Positions 62,876 to 64,000 of a stretch of DNA of 64,000 nucleotides are shown piece after piece. Every line of letters begins with the position of its first letter. Within the stretch, counting starts at the first letter, position 1. The translations under genes were made by a program, and so were the position numbers. The notes under the pieces are model-generated. The model had not been told where the DNA came from. It worked only from the letters and a program-made list of their open reading frames with translations, and did not search any database. The stretch is from Saccharothrix sp. NRRL B-16314 (GTDB lineage Bacteria > Actinomycetota > Actinomycetes > Mycobacteriales > Pseudonocardiaceae), in assembly GCF_000716595.1 (NCBI RefSeq), contig NZ_JNXC01000003.1, positions 310,001 to 374,000 of the forward strand. Reading direction: 5' to 3'.

Positions 62876-64000
62876 TGCCGGGGCCAAGCCGAGGCAGGCC
62901 CGTGCGCCGCCCGTTGTCCGTCCGGGGGCCCGCCCCCAAACGACGGCGCGGCAACAGCCGGGTCCGCCTCACGGTCGGCCGGCTGCTCCTGGTGGGCGCC
63001 CTGGTCGCCGCGGGCATCAAGCTCGTGCACGTGCAGGGCTTCCAGGCCGAGGCGCTGTCCGCGCAGGCCGAGCAGCAGCGCGCCACGCCGATCGACATCC
63101 CGGCCGAGCGCGGCTCGATCCTCGACCGCAACGGCAAGCAGTTGGCGTTCAGCGTCGAGGCGCGGGCGCTCTACGCCGTGCCCCAGCTGATGCGCCGGAC
63201 GTGGGCCAAGGAGCTCGAGGCCAAGCCGAACATCGGCAGCTTCGAGGACCGGATCGCGGCCATCGCGGAGTTCATCGAGCAGACGCTGGGCCCCGAGGTC
63301 AACGGGCAGAAGTCCGACCGGGACACGATGCTCGCCAAGCTGTCGAAGGACACCACGTACGTCGAGCTGGTCGACAACGTCGACCCGGGCAAGGCCGCCG
63401 TGATCACGGAGAAGTACGCCGACATCGGCTCCGAGTACCGGGCCGTGCGGGTGTACCCGAACGGCGAGCTGGCCTCGAACATCATCGGCGCGGCGAACTG
63501 GCGCAGGGACGAGGAACCACCCGCCACGCACGGCCTGCTGGGGTTGGAGATCGCGCAGGACAACCTGCTCGCCGGCAGCAACGGGCGCCGGGTCGTGGAC
63601 ACCATGCAGGGCAACGACGACGTCGTCATCCCCGGGCCGGGGCGGTCGCGCGAGCTGGCCGCCGCCACACCGGGCAAGAGCCTCGAGCTGACGTTGGACG
63701 TGGACACCCAGTACGCCTTGCAGGGCATGGTGAAGGAGTACACGGCCAGGACGGCGGCGCGCAGCGGGTCCGCGGTGGTGCTCGACACCCGGACCGGCGA
63801 GATCCTGGCGATGGCCAACGACAAGACGTTCGACCCGTACGACTTCGGCAAGGCCTCCGAGGACCAGTTGCGCAACATCGCGGTCACGTCGGTGTTCGAG
63901 CCGGGTTCGGTGAACAAGATCGTGACGGCCGCGACGGCCATCGAGGACGGCGTCTTCCAACCGGACAGCGTGCTCCAGGTGGACGGCAGCATCAAGGTCG
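62875..64000 (+). CDS. ftsI: Penicillin-binding protein, FtsI/PbpB (3' end cut by window)
   Basis: The septal peptidoglycan transpeptidase, open from ATG 62875 to the window end. After a basic N-terminus and one transmembrane helix (LLLVGALVAAGIKLVHVQG) comes the dimerisation domain with the conserved PAERGSILDRNG, then the start of the transpeptidase domain with SAVVLDTRTGEILAMAN. The active-site SxxK motif appears in SVFEPGSVNK near residue 345; the SxN and KTG motifs would lie beyond base 64000. The start overlaps the ftsL stop by one base (TGATG), so translation is coupled. Confidence 0.96.
   Translation, partial: MPGPSRGRPVRRPLSVRGPAPKRRRGNSRVRLTVGRLLLVGALVAAGIKLVHVQGFQAEALSAQAEQQRATPIDIPAERGSILDRNGKQLAFSVEARALYAVPQLMRRTWAKELEAKPNIGSFEDRIAAIAEFIEQTLGPEVNGQKSDRDTMLAKLSKDTTYVELVDNVDPGKAAVITEKYADIGSEYRAVRVYPNGELASNIIGAANWRRDEEPPATHGLLGLEIAQDNLLAGSNGRRVVDTMQGNDDVVIPGPGRSRELAAATPGKSLELTLDVDTQYALQGMVKEYTARTAARSGSAVVLDTRTGEILAMANDKTFDPYDFGKASEDQLRNIAVTSVFEPGSVNKIVTAATAIEDGVFQPDSVLQVDGSIKV

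Overview
The window is one contiguous stretch of a high-GC actinomycete chromosome. Heavy GTG/TTG start use, GC-rich third codon positions, the long Gly/Pro-rich IF-2 and a gene order close to the mycobacterial infB-to-pspA block all support this. The overall look suggests a Pseudonocardiaceae member (Saccharothrix/Actinosynnema/Lentzea-like); that genus-level placement is inference. No rRNA, tRNA, CRISPR array, insertion sequence or prophage was recognised. Both ends cut a gene: infB lacks its first codons and ftsI lacks its C-terminal part.

Region 1 (1-16.1 kb) is translation and RNA metabolism: infB, a DUF503 gene, rbfA, a DHH phosphoesterase, MATE and MFS exporters, truB, ribF, a small HTH regulator, a 2H phosphoesterase, rpsO, pnp, an M16 peptidase and dapB. 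Region 2 (16-28.6 kb) mixes small membrane proteins, an acetyltransferase, an EamA transporter and an AlkZ/YcaQ-like protein with a ribbon-helix-helix/DUF4097 pair, thyX, an ACT-domain gene, a Ser/Thr kinase, dapA, RNase J and a PlsC acyltransferase. A 0.67-kb degenerate repeat array lies between the AlkZ-like and DUF4097 genes.

Region 3 (28.7-41 kb) is the ftsK-to-pspA segment. Between ftsK and rimO sit accessory genes: a secreted phospholipase A2, a small membrane protein, a MerR regulator, an ArgA-like acetyltransferase, and an AAA ATPase plus RloB pair that looks like a two-gene phage-defence cassette. Then come rimO-pgsA-cinA, overlapping by 4 bases at each junction, and the envelope-stress genes clgR, pspA and pspM. 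Two promoters of identical architecture (GGAAC-18 bases-GTT, the actinobacterial ECF SigE/SigR type) stand before clgR and pspA, and a ClgR box overlaps the first.

Region 4 (41-53.5 kb) carries a nucleobase permease, pyrD, an Nei-type glycosylase, a LysE exporter, a ParA-like ATPase, a methyltransferase, a SigD/ShbA-type sigma factor, a divergent glutamine-synthetase-like/amidohydrolase pair resembling a split FluG, dinB with an SOS box, a Crp-type regulator, a small membrane protein and an AbiEi-like protein preceded by two DnaA boxes. Region 5 (53.5-64 kb) leads into the division and cell-wall cluster: a DUF3040 protein, a second degenerate repeat array, the leftward moxR-DUF58-transglutaminase operon, then mraZ (with its promoter and MraZ repeats), rsmH, ftsL and ftsI.
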